Assembly: GCA_947502635.1 (NCBI GenBank)
Contig: CANNAN010000004.1
Location: 310,001 to 374,000, forward strand
Length of the DNA stretch: 64,000 nt
Origin: an uncultured Flavobacteriaceae bacterium
GTDB taxonomy: Bacteria > Bacteroidota > Bacteroidia > Flavobacteriales > Flavobacteriaceae
Reading direction: 5' to 3'
Shown here: positions 8,320 through 17,191 of the stretch, piece after piece
Numbering within the stretch: position 1 is the first letter of the stretch
Layout of the letters: the number at the start of each line of letters is the position of its first letter
Notes under the pieces: generated by a model
Told to the model about the DNA's origin: nothing
Database searches by the model: none
What the model saw: the letters and a program-made list of their open reading frames with translations, nothing else
Made by a program: the position numbers and the translations under genes

Positions 8320-8348
8320 TTTGTCAATTAATAAAATTAATATATTGC
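8320..8348 (+). promoter_or_regulatory. Candidate Bacteroidota promoter of AraC gene
   Basis: TTTG (8320-8323) and TATATTGC (8341-8348) are 17 bp apart. They resemble the phylum's -33 TTTG and -7 TAnnTTTG boxes, with two mismatches in the last two positions of the -7 box. They are placed ~50 bp before the start codon. Confidence 0.35.
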
Positions 8349-8398
8349 ACTTTTAATATTAATATTTTCTTGAGCTAAAAACTTACTTCCTTTTAATT

Positions 8399-9547
8399 AT
8401 GAGTTTATTATTTACCATAGGTTTTGTTATTTCTTTATTAGTAGTTATTGTTTTAATGAGAAGAGAGGAATTATTTATTCCTCACAAGTTTGCTATTGGT
8501 ATATTACTGCTTTGGGCTATTCGTTTCCTTTTATTCTATGCAAAAGAGAATTACGACCTATCTTCTGTGCCTTTACTTTATATTATAGACCAAAATTTTT
8601 TCTTTTTAGATGGTCCTTTATTATTACTTTATACAAATTCACTTGGAAATGTATCTATAAAACTAAAAAAGGTTTGGTTCCACTTTGTACCATTTTTTAT
8701 GGCCTTATTACTTACTCTTTATACGTATGCAATGATTTCAGACGAGCTGTTAAACTCAATTTATCAAGATGCTTCAAACCAATTAGAAGAGCAAACATTT
8801 ATACCTTCATTTTCTGAAGTTGTTTTTATCACTTTTATAATAATTCATAATATTATCTATGCTATAATATCACTCAAAAAAGTGAGAGTATATAGAAAAG
8901 CGATTTTAGATAATCTTTCTACAATAGCCAAAGCAAGCGTAGATTGGCTTTCAAAATTCATCAAAGCTTGGATTATTTTATTGGTTGTTCCTTTAGTAAT
9001 TTATTTTGCTAATTATATATATCCTATTGTCGATGTAGAGTATTTAGAAACCTTATTTATTACTTCATTAACTCTTTCAGCTTTTTATTTTGGAATCAAT
9101 CTTATCGAACAAAGATATGTTAGATTGTTTCAGAATATAGAATCTTCATCAGAAGAAACTAATATTTTAAATGATGTAACTACCGTTGATAATAAAAAAG
9201 AGCTTACTATAAAAGACAAAGAAGACTTTAAGAAAGTGATTTCTTTTATGGAGACAAATAAACCATATCTTGAGGTCAATTTAACACTAAATAAGCTCGC
9301 TAAATATTTAGAAATTAAGCCAAATAAGCTTTCTTATTTAATCAATAATAATACAGAAGGAAATTTTTACGACTTTATAAATGGATATCGTATCAAAGCT
9401 ATAAAAAAGGATTTGATAGAAACAAACGAGCAGATAATCCTTATTGCTTATGATAACGGATTCAATTCTAAATCTACTTTTAACGAAGTTTTTAAAAAAA
9501 ACACAGGATTAACACCCTCTCAATTTCGTAGGCAACATACTAGATAA
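8399..9547 (+). CDS. Membrane-sensor AraC-family transcription regulator
   Basis: 382 residues. Residues 1-~235 contain about seven hydrophobic segments (for example LLFTIGFVISLLVVIVLM, FHFVPFFMALLLTLYTYAM, IILLVVPLVIYFANYIYPIV), forming an integral-membrane input domain. A soluble linker leads to a C-terminal HTH_18/AraC domain (~285-382) with LTLNKLAKYLEIKPNKLSYL, the core signature ILIAYDNGFNSKSTFNEVFK, and the closing GLTPSQFRRQ. This architecture is common in Flavobacteriia and senses an unknown cue at the membrane. The likely target is the adjacent aspartyl-protease gene 139 bp downstream, with inverted repeats between them. Confidence 0.88.
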   Translation: MSLLFTIGFVISLLVVIVLMRREELFIPHKFAIGILLLWAIRFLLFYAKENYDLSSVPLLYIIDQNFFFLDGPLLLLYTNSLGNVSIKLKKVWFHFVPFFMALLLTLYTYAMISDELLNSIYQDASNQLEEQTFIPSFSEVVFITFIIIHNIIYAIISLKKVRVYRKAILDNLSTIAKASVDWLSKFIKAWIILLVVPLVIYFANYIYPIVDVEYLETLFITSLTLSAFYFGINLIEQRYVRLFQNIESSSEETNILNDVTTVDNKKELTIKDKEDFKKVISFMETNKPYLEVNLTLNKLAKYLEIKPNKLSYLINNNTEGNFYDFINGYRIKAIKKDLIETNEQIILIAYDNGFNSKSTFNEVFKKNTGLTPSQFRRQHTR

Positions 9548-9563
9548 TAGCTTGTTTGGTAAG

Positions 9564-9600
9564 TTCGGACTTTTTAAATACGTCCGAATACTCATATTCG
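9564..9600 (+). promoter_or_regulatory. Overlapping inverted repeats between AraC and protease genes
   Basis: TTCGGAC (9564-9570) pairs perfectly with GTCCGAA (9582-9588). CGAATA (9585-9590) pairs with TATTCG (9595-9600), so the middle arm can pair either way. There is no U-tract, so a regulator-binding site is favoured over a terminator. CATCTTTG (9625-9632), one mismatch from a -7 TAnnTTTG box, follows and would serve the gene at 9687. Confidence 0.4.
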
Positions 9601-9686
9601 TACTTCTACTTTTATTTTCTCATACATCTTTGTACTACTCAAAAAAAATTAGGGATAGCGAATATTAAAACACAAATAAATTATCG

Positions 9687-10910
9687 ATGAAAAATATTTT
9701 AAAATTTACAGGGATTTTATTTTTATTTATTACGACATCTTGCGCTCAAGCTCAAGATGAAAAAATGGTTGAGGCCTCTATAAAAGCATTAGAAAAAGGG
9801 CTTATTGAAGGCGATTATAACACTTTTAAAAATTATCTTTCTATGGACTTTAAAGCAGGCTCATACCCTGCTTCTGTTTCAGACCAGGTTTTACCACAAG
9901 TATTATCACAATACCCTAAACTGAAATCATTACAAGTACTTGAAATAAAGGATAATGTAGCTGAAATTGAATATGAATTTACTGATGGCAAAGAAGTGTC
10001 TACGGTGTCTTTTGATGATAAAGGAAAGATAAAAAACATTCAATTTATAGATGATGTGTTAGTCGTTTCAGAAGTAGCACAGTCTACAAGTGCATTTTCG
10101 ACAATAACGTCTTTTACAACGCCTTTCAATTTAGTGGGCGGACTTATTTTTGTAAAAGCAAAACTCAATGGAAAAGAAGAAAATTTTATCATTGATAGTG
10201 GAGCTCCTGTTATGGTGTTAAACACAGCACATTTTGATAATGGGACTAACAATGGAGAGGCTATGGGGGTTTCTGGAAGTACAGCTACACAATCTGTACC
10301 TATTAAAAATTTTGATTGGAACGGAATGAATGTTTCTGATACCGAAGTTTTAGGAATGGATCTAAGTCATCTTGAAGAAGCTACAGGAGAAAAATTTGCA
10401 GGATTAATAGGGCATTCATTATTGCAGGATTATGAGCTATTGATTGATTATAAAAAGAAAAAACTGTTACTATTTAGCCCTGGCGAAACTAAATATCATA
10501 CAGAAGTAAAACCATCACAAATAATACCATTTAACTATGAAGCTCACATACCAGTAATTCAAGCTAAAATAAACGACGTAGATTATAAGCTAGGACTTGA
10601 TACTGGAGCTGAAGCCAATTTACTCGATATTCCAGATTTCGAGAAACTTGATAAATCTTCCTATAAATTGTTAGGAAATGGAGAATTATCAGGAGCAGAT
10701 AAAGGAATTAAAGACGTATCAAGTTTCGAAATAAAAAACACAATAATTTCAGATAGTAAATTTGAAAACATGGATTTTATATCTTCTGATATTTCACATC
10801 TTAATAATGGATATGGATTACAACTTAATGGTCTTTTGGGATTCCCATTTTTATCAAATGGTAAAGTTTCCATAAATTTCTTTGAGCAAAAGATTAATTT
10901 TTGGGAATAG
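9687..10910 (+). CDS. Exported double retropepsin-like aspartyl protease
   Basis: 407 residues with a signal/lipobox (LFITTSCAQAQ). Residues ~25-125 resemble a small DUF3887/NTF2-like alpha+beta domain (MVEASIKALEKGLIEGDY...). Residues ~145-405 contain two retropepsin-type halves: ENFIIDSGAPVMVLN near residue 175 (Asp-Ser-Gly) and YKLGLDTGAEANLLD near residue 310 (Asp-Thr-Gly). The two halves could give a pseudo-dimeric, pepsin-like active site in one chain. The family is often annotated 'aspartyl protease' in Bacteroidota, with little functional information. It is the likely target of the upstream membrane-sensor AraC regulator. Confidence 0.75.
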   Translation: MKNILKFTGILFLFITTSCAQAQDEKMVEASIKALEKGLIEGDYNTFKNYLSMDFKAGSYPASVSDQVLPQVLSQYPKLKSLQVLEIKDNVAEIEYEFTDGKEVSTVSFDDKGKIKNIQFIDDVLVVSEVAQSTSAFSTITSFTTPFNLVGGLIFVKAKLNGKEENFIIDSGAPVMVLNTAHFDNGTNNGEAMGVSGSTATQSVPIKNFDWNGMNVSDTEVLGMDLSHLEEATGEKFAGLIGHSLLQDYELLIDYKKKKLLLFSPGETKYHTEVKPSQIIPFNYEAHIPVIQAKINDVDYKLGLDTGAEANLLDIPDFEKLDKSSYKLLGNGELSGADKGIKDVSSFEIKNTIISDSKFENMDFISSDISHLNNGYGLQLNGLLGFPFLSNGKVSINFFEQKINFWE

Positions 10911-11082
10911 TATAAAAAAATCCGTAATTATATCCCTTGTATAAACTATATACGCCCAATAAGTAGACCTATACTCCAATAAAGAGAAATTGTAGTATTA
11001 CTCCATTAATATATTGGGTCATTCTAAATTCTAACCAAATATAAATGACTTATTTAGGCAAATACTCGCAAATAAAGAGTTC

Positions 11083-11949
11083 TTATTCTTTAAAATATCC
11101 AGGCTTCCAAACCAACCCACCAAACACAATCCTAAGTTTATCTTTTAAGGTTTTACAGTGCTTCACATCACTCCAAATATGTTTATATTCAATAAAGTTA
11201 ATTTTTATTGGGTTGTTGGTATTTATATTATTAGTTAAACCATATACCACAGGTTCTTCCTCTTTTTGATAAGTGCCAAAAAGTCTATCCCAAATAATTA
11301 AAAACCCGCCATAATTTTTATCTAAATACTTGTTATTAGACCCATGATGTACTCTGTGTACTGAAGGTGTGTTAAAAATACCATCTAACCAACCCAATTT
11401 ACCAATACGCTCCGTATGAATCCATGTTTGAAACTGTGCTACTAACACCAACCCTACAATAGCTTGAAACGGTGAAAACCCAATCAATACCATAGGTACT
11501 AAGAACAACCATTCAAACAAACCTTCAACAAGACTTAATCTAAATGAAATGGTAAGGTTGTAATCTTCTGAAGAATGATGTACACTATGGCTTGCCCATA
11601 AAATACGATGTTCGTGCTCTAAGCGGTGCATCCAGTAATAAGTAAAGTCGGCCACAAAAAAAGCCAATATCCATGTATACATATTTAAAGGGGGTTCAAA
11701 AAAAGACACCCATGAAATAGGTACTAAACATATAACCCCAATGGAGCCCATGATTGTTTTTTCAAGTAGTTGGTTGATAACAAATATGGAAATGTTGGCA
11801 AAGGTATCTTTCCAACGTCTTTTTTTAGATGTAAAAACATCAACAAGTATCTCTAAGGTGATGATACCAAGATTAAACAAGAAGAAATAGCCAATAAATG
11901 TCATTATTTGGGCTTCTTCAAACAACGAAATCAATTTTGCAAAACTCAT
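11083..11949 (-). CDS. Sterol desaturase / fatty acid hydroxylase family membrane enzyme
   Basis: About 288 residues from the ATG at 11949 (MSFAKLISLFEEAQIM). An upstream in-frame start at 12012 is possible but adds a non-conserved basic leader that runs into the regulatory site at 11994. Several hydrophobic segments surround the family's histidine clusters: HRLEH, HSVHHSSEDYN and HRVHHGSNNKYLDKNYGG, which bind the di-iron centre. Enzymes of this family hydroxylate or desaturate lipids in the membrane; the substrate here is unknown. It is transcribed divergently from the AraC gene at 12106, with a shared-motif site between them. Confidence 0.85.
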   Translation of the reverse strand: MSFAKLISLFEEAQIMTFIGYFFLFNLGIITLEILVDVFTSKKRRWKDTFANISIFVINQLLEKTIMGSIGVICLVPISWVSFFEPPLNMYTWILAFFVADFTYYWMHRLEHEHRILWASHSVHHSSEDYNLTISFRLSLVEGLFEWLFLVPMVLIGFSPFQAIVGLVLVAQFQTWIHTERIGKLGWLDGIFNTPSVHRVHHGSNNKYLDKNYGGFLIIWDRLFGTYQKEEEPVVYGLTNNINTNNPIKINFIEYKHIWSDVKHCKTLKDKLRIVFGGLVWKPGYFKE

Positions 11950-11993
11950 AAGTTCTTTTTTGAACAAAACTAGAGCCACTACCCTATTAAATG

Positions 11994-12019
11994 GTCTTTC
12001 CCTATGAATCAAGACATAG
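11994..12019. promoter_or_regulatory. Putative operator shared with 13264 site
   Basis: The element reads GTCTTTCCCTAT followed by GAATCAAGACATAG. It is nearly the same as GTCTTCCCTATAAATTGAGA at 13264. The outer GTCTT/AAGAC ends are inverted. Its location in the divergent region of the desaturase and AraC genes suggests autoregulation by the AraC protein. Confidence 0.45.
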
Positions 12020-12105
12020 TTTTTTCAAAAAATGTATCCTGTTTTATCAGGTTTTTATAATTATGCTGTATAAAAAGTATCAACAACAAACCTTATATTT
12101 ATCAC

Positions 12106-13218
12106 ATGAACCTTTTAGATATATCGCCATTATTAAGTTCTATTCTAGGGCTTTTTTTAGGCATATTTATAATTTCCAGAAAATCTGGCTTAGGTAGAGA
12201 TAAAAGAATCAGGTATATGCTTGGAGCCTTAGTATTTCTTTATGCTTATACGGCTTTTGATTATTATTTACTGCTTAAAGTAGATATAAACAGTATACTT
12301 TCTGGTGGTGCATATTTATTATATCACCTCACTGGTCCCCTATTCTACTATTTTATTTTGTTATTTACAAAAACCGAATTTAACCTTAAAAAAAGCCTCT
12401 TTATTCTTGTTGGCTATACCATACTTAGATGGGGACTCTTTCTCCCAATTTTGGAATACAACACCGTTACCGATTTAATAGCTACTGAAAACGTACTAGG
12501 TCTCTGGTTTTGGATTGAAATGGAATACATATTAGCCACCATAATAAACATACTTTTATTGGTACTCGGGTATATTAAATTGAAAAATACCCCCATTTAT
12601 TTAGATTTAGATGCTTCTCAAAAACTAAATTATAAATGGGTAAAGTTGCTTATTATTCTATGTATTAGTATTCAAATAACTAGTGGTTTTAATACAGTCA
12701 TTAATACAGAAACACTTGAAACTTTAGAATTCTATGCTAAAACTGAAACACTACTATTTGCTATATTTTTCTTTGTTCTAGCTTACTCCATCATGCATTT
12801 TCCTGTATTTGTATTTACGGGTGCGTTTGAAGATTTACCCGAAAAAACCAAAAAAAAGTATGCTAAATCTTCTTTAATTGATTCTTCGGAATTGTTTAAG
12901 CAAATTGAAACGATAGTTGCTTCTGAAAAACTATACCTAGATTATGATATCAAACTGAATGCCCTCTCTGATAAATTAGATAAGTCTGTACATCATATTT
13001 CTCAGGCTATTAACCAAAATACAAACATGGGTTTTTCAGATTTTATAAACAAATACCGCATTGAAGCTGCAAAACCCATGCTTTTGGAGCCTAAGCCTAA
13101 TACAATTTTTGCTATTGCTCTAGATGTTGGCTTTAATAGTAAGGCTGCTTTTTACACTGCCTTTAGAAAAAACACCAATATGACACCTACAGAATTTAAA
13201 AAAACGCACAAACCTTAA
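12106..13218 (+). CDS. Membrane-sensor AraC-family transcription regulator
   Basis: 370 residues with the same architecture as the regulator at 8399. The N-terminal ~235 residues have about seven membrane segments (LLSSILGLFLGIFIIS, GGAYLLYHLTGPLFYYFILL, YILATIINILLLVLGYI, TLLFAIFFFVLAYSIMHF). The C-terminal AraC HTH (~270-370) has IKLNALSDKLDKSVHHISQA, FAIALDVGFNSKAAFYTAFR and the terminal NMTPTEFKK. Two near-identical motif sites, one before its own gene and one before the downstream beta-barrel gene, point to self-control and control of the 13387-16061 genes. Confidence 0.88.
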   Translation: MNLLDISPLLSSILGLFLGIFIISRKSGLGRDKRIRYMLGALVFLYAYTAFDYYLLLKVDINSILSGGAYLLYHLTGPLFYYFILLFTKTEFNLKKSLFILVGYTILRWGLFLPILEYNTVTDLIATENVLGLWFWIEMEYILATIINILLLVLGYIKLKNTPIYLDLDASQKLNYKWVKLLIILCISIQITSGFNTVINTETLETLEFYAKTETLLFAIFFFVLAYSIMHFPVFVFTGAFEDLPEKTKKKYAKSSLIDSSELFKQIETIVASEKLYLDYDIKLNALSDKLDKSVHHISQAINQNTNMGFSDFINKYRIEAAKPMLLEPKPNTIFAIALDVGFNSKAAFYTAFRKNTNMTPTEFKKTHKP

Positions 13219-13263
13219 TCAAATTTAATTATTTAAAAATCAAATAGTTACATTCTTATAATT

Positions 13264-13345
13264 GTCTTCCCTATAAATTGAGACACTTTTTTTTGTTCGC
13301 AATTATAGGGAACGTCTTTTAACTGCTAGCCTCAAAATACTTTTG
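13264..13345 (+). promoter_or_regulatory. AraC-type site and promoter before beta-barrel gene
   Basis: TTCCCTATAAATTG (13267-13280) forms an inverted repeat with CAATTATAGGGAA (13300-13312). The left arm belongs to the motif also found at 11994-12019. TACTTTTG (13338-13345) matches the Bacteroidota -7 box TAnnTTTG, with no good -33 box before it. A missing -33 box plus a nearby operator is what an activator-dependent promoter would look like. Confidence 0.5.
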
Positions 13346-13386
13346 GGGTATCAATTAAAATTTATAACAGTTAAAAACAAAAGATT

Positions 13387-13947
13387 ATGATTATTTCAAT
13401 TAGAACAATTTTTGCAGTTGTCTTGATGCTTACATTAACCTATGTGTCTAATGCGCAAAATAATGACTTATTTAAGTTTGGTGCAAAAGCGGGTGTAAAC
13501 CGTAGCAGTATTAAAACCTCTGGTAGTAGGACTAAAATGGGCCCAACAGTTGGTTTATTTACGCAATTTAAAGCCTCTGAAACTATAGCTATTCGTTCTG
13601 AGCTAACCTATAACGCTCTAGGTGGTCGTTCAAAGAAAAACGCTGTAGAAAAAACAACATTAAAGCTTAACTATATTCAAGTACTTCCTGCGTTAGTAAG
13701 AGTGTACCCAACCGAAAAATTTGCTTTAGAGGTTGGTCCTTATGCTGGTTATTTGTTATCAACAAAAGGTGCTAACAAATCTAACTTTAGAAAATTAGAT
13801 TATGGTGGTGCTTTTGGTTTAGCTTTCCACATTTCTGATAATTTAGAAATTGGCGCACGCTATTCCTTAGGTCTTCGTGACATCACTAAAACCAATGGAG
13901 ATGCAAAGAACAGAGCCATACAATTAGCCCTTTCATATAGTTTTTGA
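13387..13947 (+). CDS. Outer membrane beta-barrel protein (PorT/OmpW-like)
   Basis: 186 residues with a clear signal peptide ending VSNAQ. The mature chain is a series of alternating amphipathic strands (FKFGAKAGVNRSSIKT, IAIRSELTYNAL, LNYIQVLPALVRVYP, LEVGPYAGYLLSTKGA, LEIGARYSLGLRDI) and ends in an aromatic residue (LALSYSF), the usual outer-membrane barrel signature of the OMP_b-brl_2 type. It could be an eight-stranded barrel. Its role is unknown. The regulatory site upstream links it to the AraC regulator at 12106. Confidence 0.8.
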   Translation: MIISIRTIFAVVLMLTLTYVSNAQNNDLFKFGAKAGVNRSSIKTSGSRTKMGPTVGLFTQFKASETIAIRSELTYNALGGRSKKNAVEKTTLKLNYIQVLPALVRVYPTEKFALEVGPYAGYLLSTKGANKSNFRKLDYGGAFGLAFHISDNLEIGARYSLGLRDITKTNGDAKNRAIQLALSYSF

Positions 13948-13965
13948 GTTTAGTTACTTTTTTGT

Positions 13966-15114
13966 ATGCACAGAGCGGATTCCTTCTACCTTTTATTAAT
14001 GAATAATACTCAAATAATTTCACAAATGATACAACATAAACAACGAATTCAAGGTTACGATGTAGCCAGAGCTCTAGCTGTGTTTATAATGATTATTGTA
14101 CATTTTAATTTAGTACTAAGCAATGCTGATAATAATGAAAGTACTTTGGCAAGCTTATTAAATTTAATACAAGGTAAAGGGGCCGCTCTGTTTGTTGTTA
14201 TTGCAGGGGCTGGTATCTCATTAATGATTAGAAACAGCCTACTCTTAAATGACAAAATAAGGCTAAAAGAACAACAAGTGCTGTTATCTAAACGAGCAGT
14301 ATTTCTGTTTGTATTTGGACTGATTTTCACTTTAGTGTGGCCCGCAGACATATTGCATTCTTATGGATGCTATATTCTAATTGGCGCTATAGTGGTGACC
14401 AGACATTCAGCGTATTTATGGATATTTATTTTGTTGTTGATTTTATCATACCCATTTATACTTGAATTTGTTGATTATGAAAAAGGATGGAATTGGATAA
14501 CTGTTGAATATACCAATTTATGGAGTTTTAACGGCTTTATTAGAAACTTTTTCATTAATGGTTTTAACCCTGTAGTGCCTTGGGTTGCATTTATTCTAGC
14601 TGGTATATGGTTAGGAAGACAAAACATACATTCTAAACACATTAGAAATACTATTTTAGGCGTATCAACCACTGTTTTTGTATTGATACAAATGATCTCT
14701 AAACGCCTTGTTGAAGCGTCTCAAAACTTTACCAATTTAACTTCTAATGAGGCTATGTCGTTTTTTGGTACCGAACCAATGCCTCCAATGCCTTTATTCA
14801 TGATTTCCGGTATTAGCTGGGCATTTATGATGATTACTATTTGTATCTGGATTACTGAGAAATTAAAACATATACCTGTATGTAACTTTCTTGTAAAAAC
14901 AGGGCAAATGGCATTTACACACTATATAAGTCATGTTGTAATTGGTCTTATGGTCTGCATAATCATTTTTGGAGAAAACAACCTAGCGCAATGGCAGGCA
15001 GTTTCCTTAGCTCTCATCTATTGTTCCATTTGTATTGTATTCTCGGTTTTATGGAGTAAGAAATATAAAAAAGGACCTATGTCTATGTTTATTAGATATG
15101 TCACAAAAACTTAA
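13966..15114 (+). CDS. Multi-pass membrane acyltransferase-like protein (DUF418/HGSNAT-like)
   Basis: Up to 382 residues. The conserved opening RIQGYDVARALAVFIMIIVH is typical of the DUF418/DUF1624 group related to heparan-alpha-glucosaminide N-acetyltransferase. It is followed by about nine further hydrophobic helices, including GAALFVVIAGAGISLMIR and an FTHYISHVVIGLMVCIII segment near the C terminus. These proteins are thought to move acyl groups across the membrane; the substrate is unknown. In-frame ATGs at 13999 and 14029 are equally plausible starts, the last lying just before the conserved block. It follows the beta-barrel gene by 18 bp and is probably co-transcribed. Confidence 0.72.
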   Translation: MHRADSFYLLLMNNTQIISQMIQHKQRIQGYDVARALAVFIMIIVHFNLVLSNADNNESTLASLLNLIQGKGAALFVVIAGAGISLMIRNSLLLNDKIRLKEQQVLLSKRAVFLFVFGLIFTLVWPADILHSYGCYILIGAIVVTRHSAYLWIFILLLILSYPFILEFVDYEKGWNWITVEYTNLWSFNGFIRNFFINGFNPVVPWVAFILAGIWLGRQNIHSKHIRNTILGVSTTVFVLIQMISKRLVEASQNFTNLTSNEAMSFFGTEPMPPMPLFMISGISWAFMMITICIWITEKLKHIPVCNFLVKTGQMAFTHYISHVVIGLMVCIIIFGENNLAQWQAVSLALIYCSICIVFSVLWSKKYKKGPMSMFIRYVTKT

Positions 15115-15124
15115 AATTATTAAA

Positions 15125-15514
15125 ATGAAAAATACACCTATAATATTAGCAGTAGTTATAACCATACTTTTTTCTGCCTGTGGTTGTGCGCAAGAAACAC
15201 AAAAAGAGCTTTTATGTCATAAATGGGAGTTACATGCTTACCATATTAAAAACAAAACATATCTGCCCAAAAAAAAGGAACGAGAGGACTATATTCAGTT
15301 TAAAGATGATATGACCTTTATTTCTAAAGAAGAAGGCAACATTGAAAAAGGTAATTATACTTTTAACTCACAAGATAATTACATTGAATTTAAAGACAAA
15401 ACTAATGATATTTTAAGGGCTTATATTATTTCTGTAGATGTCAAAACACTAGTTCTTAAATATGACATTAGGGAATTAAGAGATATAGAAGTTGAATATA
15501 AACAAAGTAATTAA
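15125..15514 (+). CDS. Small lipocalin-like lipoprotein
   Basis: 129 residues from the ATG at 15125. The signal peptide (MKNTPIILAVVITILFSACG) has a lipobox Cys followed by GCAQ. The mature ~105 residues have the 'LLCHKWEL..Y....' opening, then beta strands around a 'GNYTFNSQDNYIEFKD' core, as in lipocalin-like proteins of the DUF4923/Lipocalin_4 type that are abundant in Flavobacteriia. The function is unknown. It begins 10 bp after the membrane acyltransferase-like gene and ends 4 bp before the next gene, so it lies in a tight operon. A longer frame from 15035 overlaps the upstream gene and lacks a signal at its start. Confidence 0.7.
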   Translation: MKNTPIILAVVITILFSACGCAQETQKELLCHKWELHAYHIKNKTYLPKKKEREDYIQFKDDMTFISKEEGNIEKGNYTFNSQDNYIEFKDKTNDILRAYIISVDVKTLVLKYDIRELRDIEVEYKQSN

Positions 15515-15518
15515 TCTT

Positions 15519-16061
15519 ATGAGAAGTATTTGTCTTTTACTATTACTAAGCATGTATGCATTACCAAATTTTGCGCAAGAAGAGAGTGATACCGATAATT
15601 GGTTTGATACCTTTAACTACAAGAAGACTTTTAGTAAAAACTATGAGGGTTGGAAAGCAAGTTATATTGGTTTTGATGATAGCGATACCGATTTTATTCT
15701 GCCTTTTGAAGTCTCTTTTGGGCAAAATAAAGCTAAAACCGAAGCTGTTAAGCGTAAAGGCTATAAATCTTTAGAGGCCTTTAACATCGCTCCTGGTTTT
15801 AATGGGCTTATAAAATTAAGTCCAGGGGTTTATTTTGAATTAGGGTTAAATGCGCCTATTGGTATTGAGGTTCTAAAAGACTTAAATGATGAAACATCAA
15901 AAAACTTTATAATTGGTTTAAGTAGCAATCAAGGTATTAAGGTGATACCTTGGAAAGCCTTTGGACTAGTTTTGGGACTAAGCGTATTTGAAACCATACA
16001 AACTTCTAAAGTTTATAAAACCAACTTAGGTTTTGCTCTTGAATTGGGGGTGAATTTGTGA
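15519..16061 (+). CDS. Exported hypothetical protein, probable outer membrane barrel
   Basis: 180 residues from the ATG at 15519. The signal peptide is MRSICLLLLLSMYALPNFAQ. The mature part has aromatic, alternating strands in its second half (GFNGLIKLSPGVYFELGLN, NFIIGLSSNQGIKVIPWK, FGLVLGLSVFETIQT, NLGFALELGVNL), suggestive of a small beta-barrel. No family was recognised. It is the last gene of the 13387-16061 run. Confidence 0.6.
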   Translation: MRSICLLLLLSMYALPNFAQEESDTDNWFDTFNYKKTFSKNYEGWKASYIGFDDSDTDFILPFEVSFGQNKAKTEAVKRKGYKSLEAFNIAPGFNGLIKLSPGVYFELGLNAPIGIEVLKDLNDETSKNFIIGLSSNQGIKVIPWKAFGLVLGLSVFETIQTSKVYKTNLGFALELGVNL

Positions 16062-16258
16062 AAAATACGCCATTCTATACTAATTATATCTTTCTGCTGT
16101 CCTTAACTTTTATCTAAATAGAAGAAAGAGATTCACGATTTCAAATATTAAAAATGAAATCATGAGTTAAGCTTAAACTATACTGAATTTAGTTCAGCAC
16201 AGACACCAAGTGAGAGTATTATAGTATACTTTTAATTTAGAGTTGTACGTTTTAATAT

Positions 16259-17188
16259 TTATAATGCATACCCATTTCCAAATCTAATACTAAGTATTAA
16301 TCCATGAATATTGCCAATAGGTGAATTATTTGTAGCTATATTATAATGATAAATGAATCTAAAGTTATTAAGTAGATAAAGGCCAGCTAGCATATTAAAG
16401 CTTGAGTTCGTTCTGTAGCCTGCTCCTATTTCAAATTTGTTTTGGTAACTTACAGATGCGTTAAAATCTGCTAAGATTGGTGCTCCTTTTTCGTTTTTTA
16501 TAAAGATACTAGGCTTAAACATAAAGTTTTTAAAGCGATCATTAAAAAAGCGATAGCCTAAATAACCATACACAGGAAATACTAAATTAACCGAGTCTCC
16601 ATCTTGAGCTAAACTTGTACCCAATACATTTGGTACAGAGAGACCAACATAAAAACGTGAGTGATTAAACAAAAAACCAGCACCAATTGTGGGGATACTG
16701 GAGTTTATATTTTCGCTAAACTTAATATCATCTACAATGTTAAGTTCTAATAGATTATCTTGGTATTGTAATAATCCAGCTGTAATTCCGAATGATAAAA
16801 CGCCTAGTTCATAATTTTGCCAATATGGTCTATCGTTTTTAAAATCAAACCTAATTTTATAAGAATATGCCAAAAACGTATTTGTAGATGATGTTACTCC
16901 AATTTCATCTCTAATTATAGCACCTCCTAATCCCATTTTTCCATTATTAATTGGAACATGAAGACTAGCATTAAAATTTCTTGGGGCACCATCAAAACTG
17001 CTAAAACCAGTATTACTAATAGTGGCCTCTCCTGTTGATAATAAGCCTGTATAACCAGGGTTGATTATAAACGGGTTATAATTATATTCTGGAAATGCTG
17101 CTGTTTGTTGCGCAAAACCTAAATAACAATTTACAGCATACACAGTTAAACAAAGCAAAAGACTTTTATGAGTGAATTTTAATTTCAT
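16259..17188 (-). CDS. PorP/SprF family type IX secretion protein
   Basis: 309 residues with a signal peptide ending GFAQQ. The mature N terminus, FPEYNYNPFIINPGYTG, is the family hallmark of PorP/SprF proteins. Barrel-like strands follow to the C terminus (GNGYAL). These proteins assist surface delivery or anchoring of a partner that carries a gliding-motility-type C-terminal domain. The start is 3 bp after the stop of the giant adhesin gene that carries such a domain, the classic arrangement for the pair. Confidence 0.92.
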   Translation of the reverse strand: MKLKFTHKSLLLCLTVYAVNCYLGFAQQTAAFPEYNYNPFIINPGYTGLLSTGEATISNTGFSSFDGAPRNFNASLHVPINNGKMGLGGAIIRDEIGVTSSTNTFLAYSYKIRFDFKNDRPYWQNYELGVLSFGITAGLLQYQDNLLELNIVDDIKFSENINSSIPTIGAGFLFNHSRFYVGLSVPNVLGTSLAQDGDSVNLVFPVYGYLGYRFFNDRFKNFMFKPSIFIKNEKGAPILADFNASVSYQNKFEIGAGYRTNSSFNMLAGLYLLNNFRFIYHYNIATNNSPIGNIHGLILSIRFGNGYAL

Positions 17189-17191
17189 GAC

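Larger units (their letters stand above)
7952..8398. other. Divergent intergenic region parD / AraC regulator
   Basis: 447 bp without a gene. It holds repeat copy 4 (8052-8213) and a candidate promoter for the AraC gene (8320-8348). Nothing else was recognised. Confidence 0.5.
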
